A stretch of DNA of 64,000 nucleotides from contig CM075853.1 of the NCBI GenBank assembly GCA_037975125.1, positions 41,297,124 to 41,361,123 on the forward strand. Reading direction: 5' to 3'. The stretch's first letter is position 1; every line of letters starts with the position of its first letter. Positions 43,661 to 57,500 of the stretch are shown piece by piece. The notes under the pieces were generated by a model. It worked only from the letters and a program-made list of their open reading frames with translations, was not told where the DNA came from and did no database searches. A program made the position numbers and the translations under genes. The DNA is from Latrodectus hesperus (taxonomy: Eukaryota; Arthropoda; Arachnida; Araneae; Theridiidae).

Positions 43661-43850
43661 ACGTGATGAACAGACGTGGAAAAAAATTTGCACACGCATA
43701 CTTCTTCTTACTATATCCCCGCACTTAATCTAATTTTCCACATTTTGCTTCCTTTCATTTTGTGATTGCTATGGATGATAGTGTTATCCGTCCTTAGCAA
43801 TTGTCTAGCAGTGTATTTTATGAAATCATAAAATACTGATTTCACTGAAA

Positions 43851-46800
43851 ATTGTTACAAAATTATGCTTATTTTAAAAAAAAATTACTAGCATAAAATA
43901 ATAAATTATGACATTTATTAATCATCGCTAATTTATTTTAGCAAATTTTAAACCATTCTGTAAAGCAGCTTTGTTTATATGCAATGTTTTATTTTGATAA
44001 ATGATATTTTTTGATAGTTTTATAAATTTATCAAAGCAACAATTGTCAATTTTGCTGAATATTTCCAAATAATGTAATTTTTATTGTGTCTTAATGAGAT
44101 GAAATTAGTCTTCTCAAGACAGCTTCTCGGATTAAATCACAGCAAGTGATAAAAAGGTTAGCTACTGGTTTTCCATATTCAAATTTGCTAAAAATATTAC
44201 CAATTTTAAAACTTTGATTTGGAGTGACATTCTGAAGGATAAAAAAATTGTCTTTTATTCAGACTATTTATAGGTAATTACAAATATTTTACAAAGTAGG
44301 TCAGTAGAGAGAATTATAATATATGCTATTCTGTGTTAAATCTTTTGATTTTACTTCATGGGTGGTAAAGTTTTAACGTCTTACATATACTCACAGAACC
44401 TATATTGAATCGGACAATTTGAGTTTGAAACATCAATCTTTTTTTTTCAAAATATTTTCTATACTGTGAAATAGTTCTTTCATGCGCTTAATATCATGGT
44501 TTACTTGTTGTAAGAAACTGTTATTTGACGACGAAGCTGTGCCAAATTTATATCTTTTAATTAAATTAAGAATTTTTCAGATATCAAATTATATGTTTAA
44601 TTTATAATTATAAATCTAATGTTAAATGTGTTTAAAATATTTAATATATTATTTAAGAGATCTCACGCTAAATCTCTAAACCTATGTTATATGATAATGT
44701 AAAATACTTTTTATTTATTTTGTTTTAACTAAAACCCGTTTTTGATTTTTATCTCCTTTACATAACAAAATTTCAATTTTTTAAAATTTAATGCTGAAAA
44801 ATTTTAATTACTAAAATTGAATTGTGTATTAAAGGTTACAGAAATTTATTCCAGAAAAATCCTAAATTTAATTTATAATTAATTCTAAATTTAAATTTAG
44901 CAAATAATTAAAAGCAATGATTTGTAAAATTTGGTAGAACATATTACAAAAATAATTGCAATTATGATAAAATTTTTAAACTGAGCAAAATAAAATATTT
45001 CATAATATTTTATAAAATTATTATTTGAAATTGAATTTTACTTTGAGGGTGCTTAATGCTAGTTGATTATCTGAATAATAATATTGTAACTTTATCATGA
45101 TATGTTTCACTTCATTAATATAGCTTTTACTATATTTAACTGTTGAGTTTAATATATAGTGAGATACATTGTTAATTATTGTAAACTTTTGACATTTCAG
45201 TTTAAATTTGCAATGATTATAAACTATATTTTCACAATACTTAAATTTATTTCATAAATTTATAAGCTAAAATGTAAAGCACATTTAGGAAAATAATCTA
45301 AAAACATATTTGGGAAAGGAAATATAAAAACAATTTTGGTATCTAAGAATAATCATTTGAGTAGGTATTTTAAAATAACCACATTGTATTCGAAATCTCA
45401 AATATAATTAATTAAATTACATAGCATTTTTAATTCAAGTATATAATCATTTTATTAAGTCAAACATCATATTCAGTCCAAATTAAGAGCCTACAAAAAA
45501 TCAAATTGAGAGTATTTTTATAAATTAAAATAGAAGTATAATTATAGAATATACTTTGTATGATGTATTTTAAGTGATACACTTTTAAAAATGAATAATA
45601 ACAGAAATTTAATATATGTACTTTATTCAGTAAACACAGGAGTTTTCAATTAAATGAGTTTGCATGTGAAACATTTTCTACTCTGTAAACATCAAATTAG
45701 CATTTGATAATTAATCTGTAATAAACGTTCATTAACGGCAATATTAATCTAAAATCCCCTGCTACATTCAATTGATTTCTCATCCTCCTATTTCAAGCCC
45801 CTAAATGAAACACGAGTTTGTTGCTATGTCAACAGGAAATTTGCTGTGAACTAAATTAGCAAACGGACCATTACTTTGCACAATATGTCGCCGTTTGAGA
45901 GATATTTTTTAATCTAAAGCAAAGTACCACGGGAACAGTCGCAGCTGCTGACACTGCTTCAAATTTTGAAATTAGAAAGCACAGCAGTTAATTCTGTATG
46001 TAAATGTGAGACAGCTGCTTCAATGGTTTGAATAAGTTAATTAAATAAACTAGTTTGTTTTCTTTCAGAAGGACACCAGGAAACAAAGCAATCTGAGTAA
46101 ATTTTTTTTTGGATTATCGTAAGAAAGAAAACTTTTCCTAGTTTCATTGTAATCTTATGCTCTGTCACTTTCAGATACTTTATTTAATTATTTTTACGTA
46201 CTGTAGAATTATTTTTGAAAGAGAAGGACAGTTTAATTTATTACACATTTTTAAACAAGTTTTTTAAAAAATTATATTTTAAATTTGAGCATGAGCATAA
46301 ATAAAATGAGCATATTAAAGCATAATTTTTAAAAAAAATTATGTTTTAATATTTTTGAAATTATCATTATTTAATTTTTAAAAAGTCGTAAATAAATTTT
46401 TAGTTAAATGATCTTTAATTGAATTAAAACATTTTTCTTACTTATGATGTTAAAAAGAAGTTATTCTTATTTTTCTTTAATTTATAATTGGAATAATATT
46501 TTTGAACATAATTTATATTTTAATTACTTAGATTTTTATTGCTATAGAAACAGTTAAGTTCATTGAAAAAGGAAAATATTTGCAAATAGTTATGAAATTT
46601 ATAATTTTAAAAATTCATTAGATTAAAATACATAAAAAGTGAATATTTTACTCGATTAGATTTTAACAAAAGTAAATGAATGATGATTTTAGATTAAAAG
46701 AATCTGCAATGATCTTATGCTATTCCCATGCTTATTCTTAGTAAAAGCATTTTTCTGCGTTTTCACACGTTGTAAAATATAAGTACATAAAAATAATATA

Positions 46801-47586
46801 ACTGTTGTAATAAGCAACTCAAATATAAATGAATTTCTTAAGTTTCTGTATTTTTCTTCTTCTTAGTTGTGTTTATTTGCTTACTCCACCATTGTAAATA
46901 AATATATATAGGTAAAAGTATTTTAAATTTTCGAATTTATACACTATATGTATCCGTTTTCAATGATAAATTTATAAGTTCATTTTATTATAAATCTGAA
47001 CAGTCATTATTTTATACATCAGAAAAAAGTTTTATTTTATGTGTCACACACACGATTTTTAATAGAGATATGAAAGATAAAAGAATCATATATTTGGATT
47101 GTTAAATTTCACAAAATAATTACTGAAAAATAATTAAAACTTACTGGAAACTTTAATGTACAAAATAAAAGGTATGGTTGTAGGAAATACCTAAATTTCT
47201 AATTAAAATTTCCATAATAAGCTAATAAATATAGATACAAATGAATATTTTTAAAATTTTAGTATTAAAATTCTTAAGAATATTTCTTCACTAAGTAATA
47301 TTTTACAAAGCATTCAATCTCGATTTTCTTTCACATTAATTCTATAGATTATAAGTCAAAGTTAACATTATATTAAAAATAAGTATTTTTATTTAAAAAT
47401 ACTTATTTTTAATATATAATATTAAGTTATATAAAAATAAGTATATTTTATTATATATAAAAATAAGTATATTTTATTAAAAAATAAGTATAACTTTAAA
47501 AGTGAATGTAATTATTACGTTACTGCAAAAGCCGCTTACTACATCTAAGCAACTATGCCTATGGATTTCTACCTCTACGTCAATGA
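43851..47586. other. AT-rich non-coding region
   Basis: Mostly featureless. The interval 45770-46110 is less AT-rich, contains a polypyrimidine-AG (TTTTCTTTCAG at about 46068) and a short open stretch after it, but no recognised protein. A hairpin at 47369-47416 is listed separately. Confidence 0.5.
47369..47416. repeat. Perfect 22-bp hairpin with adjacent degenerate repeats
   Basis: The arms 47369-47390 and 47395-47416 are exact inverse copies (core AAAAATAAGTATTTTT) around a 4-base loop. Three further AAAATAAGTATA units follow to about 47492. It is probably a slippage or template-switch product in AT-rich DNA. Confidence 0.9.
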
Positions 47587-47657
47587 TTTAATGGCCAGTA
47601 GTGTATGTTTATGGTTTCATTGACTGAAACTATAAACATACACTACTGGCCATTAAA
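47587..47657. repeat. Inverted stub of the Tc1 end plus its flank (33-bp arms, 5-base loop)
   Basis: 47587-47619 and 47625-47657 are inverse copies with one mismatch in 33. The arm includes the outer 17 bp of the Tc1 TIR (CACTACTGGCCATTAAA) and also 16 bp of flanking non-element DNA (TGAAACTATAAACATA). The transposon end together with its neighbour has therefore been copied in inverted orientation. Confidence 0.95.
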
Positions 47658-49049
47658 ATTGCTACACCAAGAAGGAATGCAAATAACATAACGATATTTA
47701 TTGGACACATACATTATAGTGGAAAGAACAAGTGATTAGATTTACAGGAAATTAGGATGCATAGATCTTGAGAAATCAGCACCCAGAGCAGCCACCTCTG
47801 GCTGCAATAACAGCATTTATCCTCCTAGGCATGGAGTCAAACAGAGATTGTATGGCATGTACGGGGATCTCAGACCATGCAGCTTCAACACTATGCCATA
47901 ATTCATCGACAGTAATGGATGGTGAGTGATGGCGTGCCAATCGCTCGGCAACCATTGACCTCACGTTCTCAATTGGTGACAGATCAAGGAGAACGTGCTG
48001 GCCAGGGTAACAGTTGAACCTGTTCTGCATCAAGGAAGTTCAGAACAGTACGGGCAACATGCGGTCGTGCATTATCCTGTTGAAACGAAGCATTAGGGAT
48101 GCCTCGAAGATAGGGCAGAGCCACGGGCCTTAACACATCGGAAATGTAACGGTTGCTGTTCAAAGTGCCGGTAATGCGAACAAGAGGTGATCGAGACGTG
48201 TATCCAATGGCACCCCATACCCTCACTCCAGCAGGTGGGCCAATATGGCGATGTCCAATGCAAGCTGGCAATGCGCGTTCTCCACGATGCCTCCAAACAC
48301 GGATGCGGCCATCATGGTCCTGTATACAGAACCGAGATTCATCTGTAAAGATGATGTGATGCCATTCCCGCGTCCAGGTTCGTCGCTGATCACACCATTG
48401 AAGGCGCTCCTGTCTGTGACGCAGCGTCAATGGTAGCCGAAGCCATGGTTGCCGTGCAGACAATCCATGCTGCTGCAAACGTCGTCGAACTGTTCGAGCA
48501 GAAACTTGTTGCCTTGCAAATGACTCCATTTCTCGACTCAGGGTTCGTGACGTGGCTGTACGATCCCTTGTGACCATGCGGATAAGATGTCTGTCTTCTC
48601 TGCTGTTAGTGATGGGTGGTCGCTGAGATCCTGCATGACGTTCCGTATGATTGTCCTGAACCCATCGATTCCATATTCTGCTGACAGTCATGGGGTCGCG
48701 ACTGACGCGAGCAGCAATATTGCGGTACGATAAACCGCAATCCCGGTAGGCTATAATCCTTCCTCGATCAAAGTCAGACACGTGCTGATAGGCATTTCTT
48801 CTTCTTACACGAGGCATTACAACAACTTTCTTTGCCAAAAACAACGTTGAAACGGAAATTGAGTATGAGAAAACTGCTGTCAAATCTCTGGTTTTATACA
48901 CATTGTAGATGTCGCTACTGTCGCCTGCTTTGTATGAATGCGCTGAAAATCTAATCATTTGCATGTCACAGCAAGTTCTACCTGTCATGCAAATTTCACG
49001 TGTATGGTGTGCCGCTTTCCTGGTGTAGCAATTTTAATGGCCAGTAGTG
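47641..49049 (-). mobile_element. Tc1-type (DD34E) transposon, 1.4 kb, nearly intact
   Basis: The left end CACTACTGGCCATTAAAATT (continuing GCTACACCA) follows TA at 47639-47640. The right end is the exact inverted copy over 29 bp, followed by TA at 49050-49051. Length, ends and target site are typical of Tc1. The single transposase on the minus strand is broken only by one extra base. The coding part is much richer in GC than the surroundings, consistent with a recent insertion from elsewhere. Confidence 0.94.
47776..48817 (-). pseudogene. Tc1 DD34E transposase with a single-base frameshift
   Basis: Tc1 transposase, start Met at 48817 (MPRVRRRNAYQHVSDFDRGR), preferred over upstream in-frame Met codons because the family starts just before the first HTH. 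HTH1 is at residues 14-50 and HTH2 at about 75-120. The catalytic residues are Asp159 (IIFTDESRF), Asp248 (FQQDNARPH) and Glu283 (LSPIENV), with 34 residues between the last two. After PWPARSP the frame runs into TGA because of one extra base: the plus strand has AA at 47986-47987 where a single A would keep frame. The remaining C-terminus reads on as DLSPIENVRSMVAERL to GGCSGC. With one base fewer the span would be 346 residues, normal for Tc1. It could be a real recent inactivation or a sequencing error. Confidence 0.92.
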
Positions 49050-51061
49050 TATAAATATGTCGAAACCAATACATATATGCGAAATATGAATATGAGCACC
49101 TGTCTGCAATATTTGTTTCCGCTCTCCAATAAAAGTCGAGATCAAACCGGGACTTACTATTCCGAAGAATGCGTCAGAATGAGAATTATTAAACATCATG
49201 CATTTCACTGTGTGTTGTGTCCATGATGAACACTTTATAAAATTACTATGAACGTTGACTAAAAATGTATACATATATGAACAAATAGTAATGAGATTTT
49301 TTTTAAAAAAAATAGTGCAATCAAATATTTAGTGATCTCAAAAATTATACTAGTCATTTAATTATTCCATGAAGTACATAATTTTATCGCAAGAAATTAG
49401 TGAAAACAAATATGAAAATGGAAAAAAAAACTATTCTGAAGTCTGAATTTGAAAAGCATTTTATACGAATTCATTTAAAAGTATTGAATATTTCTGAATA
49501 AATGACTTAATTCCATTAATGAATTTTGCTTCTTATTTCTTTTTTAATTCTAAGAAAAATAAAGTCGGCATTTTATTTTCCTTAGAACTACTTAGGATAA
49601 AAAATTAAGAACAGAAAATTACTATCTATTAACTAAAGACTGGCAGGTTATATATCTGGCATTAAATTAAATAAAGATATTTTATGAACTCGTCTTACTC
49701 ATCATTAACATTTCAGCTCCGAGCGACAATAATTTAACGTACTTAAATCTTCAATTCTGTTTTTATTCTATCACGTTTTTCTTCCGTAAAAGTTTCCTCT
49801 CAAAGTATTCACTTCTGATAGCAAACTCATTACTTTAAATCAGACAGTTGAAATAATTCTAATTAAGAATTTAGATTAATACATTCGTGCAATTTCAAAA
49901 CTTTCGAATAAGCGAAAGAATATAAATTCAGAAATGGGAAAAAATTGGGATAAAATGACGCACGCTTATTCATCGTCTATTTCCTCTGGAGAGAAGAAAA
50001 TTGGATGCTTGATATTTCTAGCATAATTCGTGAAATAAAATTCCTTCGAAATTAAACACGTTCAGATGAACTTGACTAAAAAAAGGATTTGTTATTTCAA
50101 AAGTTAGTTTTAAATCTTATTATAAATTTTAAATACATTTTCTTACGATTATTAATTCTGAAAAGGAAATAGCTATTAATTGCATTGTCTTTTATGAAAA
50201 TTTGAATTTTTTGTTAAAACTTAATACAATGAATTACTCTTTATAGTAAATGAAATTGGGTTATGTACGTTCATTATTATTCAATCTAGGACAAATTCCC
50301 AGTAAATTTTAATATGATAATTCTTTTTATGATAATATAAGCTCAATATATATTTTTATACATTAATAATATTGAAAGAATATTCTATCTTTTCAATACA
50401 GAAAGAATGCATTATCGCTTTAATTTTTTTAATAAAATAAATGAGATTTATTCACGAAATAAATTTTATATTTATCCTTTGATTCTGAGAAAATTGAAAG
50501 AAAATATAAAAAATGTAACCTAATAGTTACATGTTATGAAAGATAAATCATGTGAACATTTGTAAAAACACCATAACACTTAATATCTAATTGACGGCAC
50601 ATTTGTATATTTATTAGTTTTTATACCAGTTGTGATCTTTTAAGATCACATTTTCTCTGAGGTATGAATAAAATAGTCACATTCAAGTTTGCTTTTCATT
50701 ATGTAATTTTGCATAGTTTTCGTTACTAAATATAATAAAATTTTTAAAATATATTTTTTCTAGTTTTTTCATGTTTTAACAGACATTGATATAATTTAAT
50801 CCTGTTATTTTTACATTTATTTATTTTGTTATAAACACTAAAAATGATTTTTCTACGAATAGATAATTTTATATTGCAATATTTTATTATTTAATAGACC
50901 AGTCTGTTCCAGTCCTGTTGTTTTTCTTTATACGCCATTTTAATATAGCTTTCTATTTCTCATTAACATACATATTATCACAATATTTATAAATTCCATA
51001 ATAAATATTAAAAGTATATTATGTTATATACAATTTTTAAATAATTATAATCAAATTCTAG

Positions 51062-51065
<4 letters not shown>

Positions 51066-51120
<55 letters not shown>
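51066..51120. repeat. (TA)n microsatellite, about 55 bp
   Basis: Uninterrupted alternating tract. Confidence 0.99.
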
Positions 51121-51122
<2 letters not shown>

Positions 51123-53242
51123 TATATTTTTTAAAGAAATTTATAGTTTCTTAATTTAAACGGAAAAAAACGCTTAAAGTTTAAATAATTATGTTAAGCT
51201 TAGTATTTGATATACGAACATTCAAAATTGTTAATGTCCGAATATTTGCATTATTTCGAAATGATTATTTTAATGTTGAATACTTATAATCTCGCAATTT
51301 AAAATTACAATCATAAAAAATATCATTGTTTTGCTTTTTATCTCAATATGTTCCTGATAATATATGCAGTAATTTTTGAACTCTGTAAGTACTTAAAAGT
51401 ATTTTTTTAACTTGAACAATTCAGCGGTTCTAAGGATCCAGATTTGATGGAATTAAAATTACATTTTGATACTCTTAAAGTTAAAAAAGGCCTATAGCTT
51501 GTTCTATATAATACATTTTTTAAGTTCTGACTTTAATTATTAAAGAAAAGAATGAACAGTCAATACTATTCTGGTTATCACTTATAAATATCTATGGATA
51601 TTTTTAGCAAGGAAATTGATTATAAATTATCAACACATCATTAAAGAATATCGCTATAATTAATATTGTATATTTATGACATAGATGGTCATTTAGAAGG
51701 ACAATCAAGTATAGCAAGGAAATTGAAAACCAAAATTATATTTCAAGATTAAACTGTTAAAACTTGAACTTGGAAATGTCACTTTCTAGGAAATTAGAGA
51801 GAAGCCTTTAATAGAGGATTGGTCTTCCATGAATTTTAATATTCATGACTATATGCTGAAGCATAGTTTGAAAAATACTTTCAAAGTCTTTTGGGAATTC
51901 TCAATTAAATTTCCTGCACACTTAACCCAATGTTACAGGTGTGGCATATCAGGCTAGATATTCTCCATTCATTAGCTAGGCACGATCGTTGGAGGATAAA
52001 TTTGAGTAGCAAGGTAATATTATACTTGAAGGTGTGAACTAGAACATTAGATCATTATGTGTAGCATGTTGCCTTTCATTGTCCAATTAAATTTAATCTT
52101 AAGTATACAGTAGAAATAAGGAAAAAGAACGGAAGTAAGACCTCATAAATATAGTTTTGGCTGTGTAATGGCCTGTACCATTTCATTCTATAACTCCAGA
52201 AGTAGGAACAATGTGATGGCGCTAACCACAGCTAGAGAGCATTTTTTCCATGATGACTTCAAACGCTGAACCGTAGATCTTAGTCTCGCAAGCAGAAATA
52301 TTATTTGTTCAAAAACATGTCATGCCATTCGGATATCATATCAGGTGAGTTCTCATCTCGGCAACAAAAAATATGCTCGGATATGTTCAAAATGATACCA
52401 AAAGCTATTATAAGTGAATATACAAAATTTTACCCAACATTTTGTTTTCCTTTAAAAGTTATTTTTATTGTCTTAATATAAATTAAAGACAGAATTCATA
52501 ATAATTTTTACAGCTCATCGGGGTACACATTTCATGCAGTTCGGGTCTTTTCTTTGTAAATTATTATTTTTGGGTTTACTGCAGATACTTTTAAAAATTA
52601 TGAAAGACTGATAAAAATAGTACACAAAAACTAAATTGTTCCGTATTAAGTACAGGCATAATTCCTGTTTAAAGTCTCAGATCCACAAGCATATTCTTTA
52701 CTTTTGCAAAGCGATGCATCACGATCCCAATCTCCACATGTTTTCTTGTTTATGTTCTATAGATATTTCATGATAATGTCCATCAAGCAGACAAATTGCA
52801 AATCTTAAATCAAATTCTCGTTTCAAATAGTTTTCTCAGGCTGAAACTAATTTGCTCATAATATTTATTATTTTGAAATTTCCTAAACGAGCTATGAATG
52901 TCGTGGGCTTATAGGTGTTCCAATATTTCAATACACTTATTATGCTACCATAAGTAATTAGTAGTTTATTTTTTCCTAATTTCAGTGTTAGTTTCTCTTT
53001 ATCACTGCTGTGCATATGAAAACTACATTCAGAATTATTAATTTTAGAGAAGAAAGCTCCTAGCAGCTAATTCCACACAATCAAAATCTTGCTTGGACTA
53101 GTTGATTTTTTTTGTTAATTTAATAGTCTAGCCTGTATTAAACATTTTATTTAAAAATATAATATAATATCAAAATTACGTTGTGATCTATAATCATACA
53201 AGCACATATTGACACAAATGTGGCCCTTATATCATTATCAGA

Positions 53243-53428
53243 ATATGTAAAATGAGAATATTGACATGACAAGCCAAAACTTATCTCTATACATAAGGGC
53301 TGACAATGTATTTTGCGTTGACATCAACACTCTTGTATATGTAAAATGAGAATATTGACATGACAAGCCAAAACTTATCTCTATACATAAAGGCTGACAA
53401 TGTATTTTGCGTTGACATCAACACTCTT
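53243..53428 (+). repeat. 94-bp tandem duplication, two copies
   Basis: The unit starting ATATGTAAAATGAGAATATT is repeated with period 94. The copies differ by a single base in ATAAGGGC versus ATAAAGGC. The near identity indicates a recent event. Because 94 is not a multiple of three, any frame through it is shifted between copies, which argues against coding use. Confidence 0.96.
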
Positions 53429-54466
53429 TTGACAAAAAGACCATAGTCACTAAGCATGCGCATAAGATCTAAACTTATGTATTGCTCAGCAATGATTCTC
53501 AATTTTGCTTGAAGTGTAATTGTTGATTTGTTTCAGAGTGAAGAGAAAAGGGAAGCTCTAAACAACCCCACAATTGTGCTTGAAAGAAAACATTACAAAA
53601 ATTGTGAATATATAATATTCTCATAAATCTATGTATCTGATCCCTCAGACTTAACTATCATTCGAAATAATTTAACTTCTCATATATCTAAATACGAAAT
53701 AGTAAAATCTATTTCAGCAGCGTCAAATATTCTCAAAATGGACTCGTGAAAGGCCATATTTTATTCATAACAATAGTAAATATATTTTTCTTGTAAAAAT
53801 GTGTGTGTGAAATTAAAACAATGCAAATTATAAAAAAGCCAAGACATTAATTTGAATCACGTGTGATATAAAATATTTGAGACGGGATCACAACAGCAAC
53901 ACGAATTGCGAGTTGAGTCCAAATCGCAATTTGACGTACTGAAGTGTTATCTAGCGAATGAGGCACATTTGTCATTAGAAATGCATTAATGTTGGAAGTA
54001 TTAATATTTTAGAATATTTATTCAAAAATTGACATACATTTTCAAAATGTAAAATATAGTTTTCAATTTGTAGTTTCTGATATTCTATTTAAAAGCAGCA
54101 TTTATTTAATAATAAAAGTATTAAAGCAATCAAATTCCCCATACTGAAATTTTAGTTTCAGGTATTTCCTTTTATTGTTAGAAAACATGTCATTATTGCA
54201 TGATTATTTTTTTTTACCAAAATTAATTTTTTGCTTCAAAAATAATAATTTGCTTCTTTATTTTGACCACATCGAATAATATTTTTGCTATACTGTATAC
54301 TGTAAGTGTACATTAGCTGTAGCAATAAATTCCCAATTTTTCAAATGATTTTTTTAAATATTTAGTTTTTATGGTATTAATTAATATTTGGGTTTATTTT
54401 ATTTATAGTTATTTTGTCAGTAACAATTATCAGAGATAATGCAAATTAGATTAAACATATAACGTC

Positions 54467-54470
<4 letters not shown>

Positions 54471-54546
<76 letters not shown>
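54471..54546. repeat. (TA)n microsatellite, about 76 bp
   Basis: Uninterrupted alternating tract. Confidence 0.99.
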
Positions 54547-54548
<2 letters not shown>

Positions 54549-57500
54549 TACAGTTCTCTGAAAATAAATGTTTCTTTTACTTCAAAATGATATTATAAAA
54601 CGAATTATAGACTCGGCTTTTCTATCAAGGAAATTTTATTTAACAATTATTGAAGTATTTTTCTCTCTATTTTCCAGGTTTTTTACATAATCGCCTTTTG
54701 AAAAAACCCCTAGAATTAATTATTTAAAAAATGTTTTGTTCAGTTTCAGTTTTCCTCAAAACGAACATTGCACAATCCTTAGCATTTAATAATTGATCCA
54801 CATTCTAACAAGAAAATTCTTTTCAGATAGATTCCAAATCGGAACGCTAATTGCTGTTTTGGGGAAAAGTCTGAATTTTAAAACACACTTGATCATTTAC
54901 AATGATTAGTGCAACAGAAACTTCGAAAGTTAGAAAACGTGAGCTCCATTAATCAATATCAAAGGAATTACTTTTATTCATTATAAGAAAAAGAGTGTTG
55001 AAAATATTTAAATCTCCATCGATTTAATGAGTAGTTAAATGATTTGATAAAGGGACTTTTCCGAGATAGAGTAAATTATTTCTTTAATTCAATTAATTTA
55101 TAGATTTTAAGTTGTAAATGAGAAAGTTTTAAGCGTTTTGTAAAATTGAATTCTTTAATAAGTCAATAAAAACTAAAATTTAGAAACGTATATTGAAATG
55201 GAGCAATTTTTAAGCACTGAATTTCATATTTTTCAAAATAATCAAAAATAAAAAGAAATCATTTCGTATTAAATGCAAGAATAACAATCAATAAGCTAAA
55301 AATTATATGCAATATACATTCCCTGTCACTTAACCTTTTAAAGTATATTTATTTGAAAAATGTATTCTGTGCAGCAAATTAAATTTTTGACCATATAAAT
55401 GCTGTACATTTCATGAAAGAATATTAATTTTTTCATATTATTGACCACTTAAATTTCTACATAGCAATAATAATAACTTTGGTAAATAAACATTTTCTAA
55501 ATAATTACAGCTAATTATTTCATATTGAATGGAAATCAATTATTTCTTCTTCAACTAAATGAATAAACATAATTTCTCATGAAATTCTTAAGGGATGAAC
55601 AAGTCATCAAACTAAAAGTGATATTTTAAATCAATCAATAACTTCTCTCAATCCTTTAATAGCACATAATAAAAACCTATCAATTCCTTACTGTCTCAAA
55701 GCTTCTCAAACTCTTTGATATCGTGAAATTATAAAATATTATATTCAAACGTATATATAATTTTATTTACCTCCTGTAAAATGTTTGCATTAATTTTTGA
55801 ACTAAAAATCCTACATATATGTTTCAATTCGTTACTGACTTTATAAGATTTTACACTTACAAAACTATTTTTAAAAAATCACTATTTAATCTGAAATATG
55901 GTTTTCTTATTTATTTCATTTTCTTTGCTTTTCCTTAACACTATGAAAATATCTGCGCTCATTCATAAAGCGTAAAAATTTTATTTATAATACCTAAATT
56001 TGCTCATAAAGTGTCAAAATAAAAGAGATTCAATGTCAAGTCATTATCTTATAGTCCCCAATACAATGATGAAGGATCCTAATATATGTGGAATGTAAAA
56101 AATATCCCTAAAAATAAATTACTAATTGATAAAATTAATAACTGTAAAATAAAAATTAATGAAAATTATCTAAATATGGCAATGAAAACAAGCTCCGATT
56201 TCAGATTCATATGCATTATATTTTTCCTTTGTCATCATTTGCATAATGTTACCTAGCATTTGGTTTGTTATGACGTTATAACTTAACCCAAATGGTGATT
56301 GCGAAGGTGGTGTACGAACAAGCATAAATTATTTGGAACCTACATCATCTGCAACTAGAAAAAACAAACAACTGCTACAATAATTTACGGAAAAGAAATT
56401 TCAGTTCTATTGTTTCCATGATTTTTTTTAATGCTAATGGATACCTAAAAATAGGAGTGTTTTAAATGCTATGGAAAAATCGCTGATACATTATGGTATT
56501 GAATGACATTGAAAGGAATCAACATTCTTTCAACATTGTTCCTTAATAAGGTTACTCGATGACAATTGCCAGCAAGTTTAAATTTTATTAGATACGAATG
56601 AATATTTAAGCAAAGGGTTGAAACCAACAACGATTTCAAGTATTATTCTCATTATGGCGCTTTAAAAGAGATTGTCGTGTACTATCAACTTTTTATAGAC
56701 AACTTTATATAATTTTAAAATTTTTGTTTGTTACCTAAGATTAAATTGCATCATAAATATGTTCCTTCTTTTAACATGCCTGGAATGTAAATTTTTTTGA
56801 TGATCATTTTGAAGAAAGACTTTCAAATGAGTCTTCATGACGTTCCACTGCATTCATTGTAAAAGATGATTTAGGTGTTGAAAAGGTTATTTTAAATAAA
56901 TGTAGGTATAGATTTTTAGTTAGTATAAATGAAGTAAAGAATTATCAAAATAAAATTATGTGTTCAAAGAAGTTTCATTTAGATTGTTCAAAATTGTGTC
57001 TGAATTCAAAATACTTGTAATTCACTTTTTATGTACCTGAGAAAAACATATACGTATTTTCAATATTGCAAAAATATCACACTTATTATCAAGTGATATC
57101 CTTAGTAATAAGGACTTCACTTTTCAATGGGGTCCCTAAATTTTAGGCTTTTTAGTTATAATGTAATCAACGTACATGTTTTACCTAGAATATACATAAA
57201 ACTGTCTGAATTTCAAACCATTAATACCAAATAAAGAAGCAAAAACTTTGTTGTATACTTTGTTAGTTAGGAAGCTTTAAATTTCCTAACTAAACTTACT
57301 TGTTTTAATGATATTCTGTGCAATTGCTGTTTTATATAAATATCATTTGCTAGTCTTAAAAATAAATTAGAAAACAGAAAATAAAGATTCAACTTTTAGT
57401 TTAATAAATATAATTAGCTTAGGAAGTACAAATGAGTTTATTTTATGTTAATATTTATAATATGCTTTAATTAATTTTTAAATATTTAGTATATGTAAAT

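Larger units (their letters stand above)
41236..43850 (+). mobile_element. hAT-superfamily DNA transposon relic (GTF2IRD2/Charlie-like), interrupted
   Basis: The left end is recognisable by CAATCATGTCAAAGATACGG followed by CCCACGGGCCACATCTGGCCC. This is the terminal motif (TGTCAAAnnnnCGGCCCGCGGGCCACAT) of this hAT group. The interior has an N-terminal BED/zinc-finger-like region and a transposase relic to about 43660. I could not find the right TIR, so the 3' boundary is approximate and the element may be truncated. An 820-bp retrotransposon insertion splits the 5' leader (41398-42217). The 8-bp target duplication cannot be confirmed. Confidence 0.75.

Noticed and set aside
46060..46115. Polypyrimidine-AG followed by a short open stretch resembling a 3' splice site and exon
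   Set aside because: The open stretch is only about ten codons, with no donor or recognised protein.
48153..48436. Plus-strand frames inside the Tc1 element
   Set aside because: Antisense shadows of the Tc1 transposase on the minus strand.
48996..49274. 92-codon minus-strand frame running across the right Tc1 end
   Set aside because: It joins TIR sequence to flanking DNA by chance, and the family start codon is well downstream at 48817.
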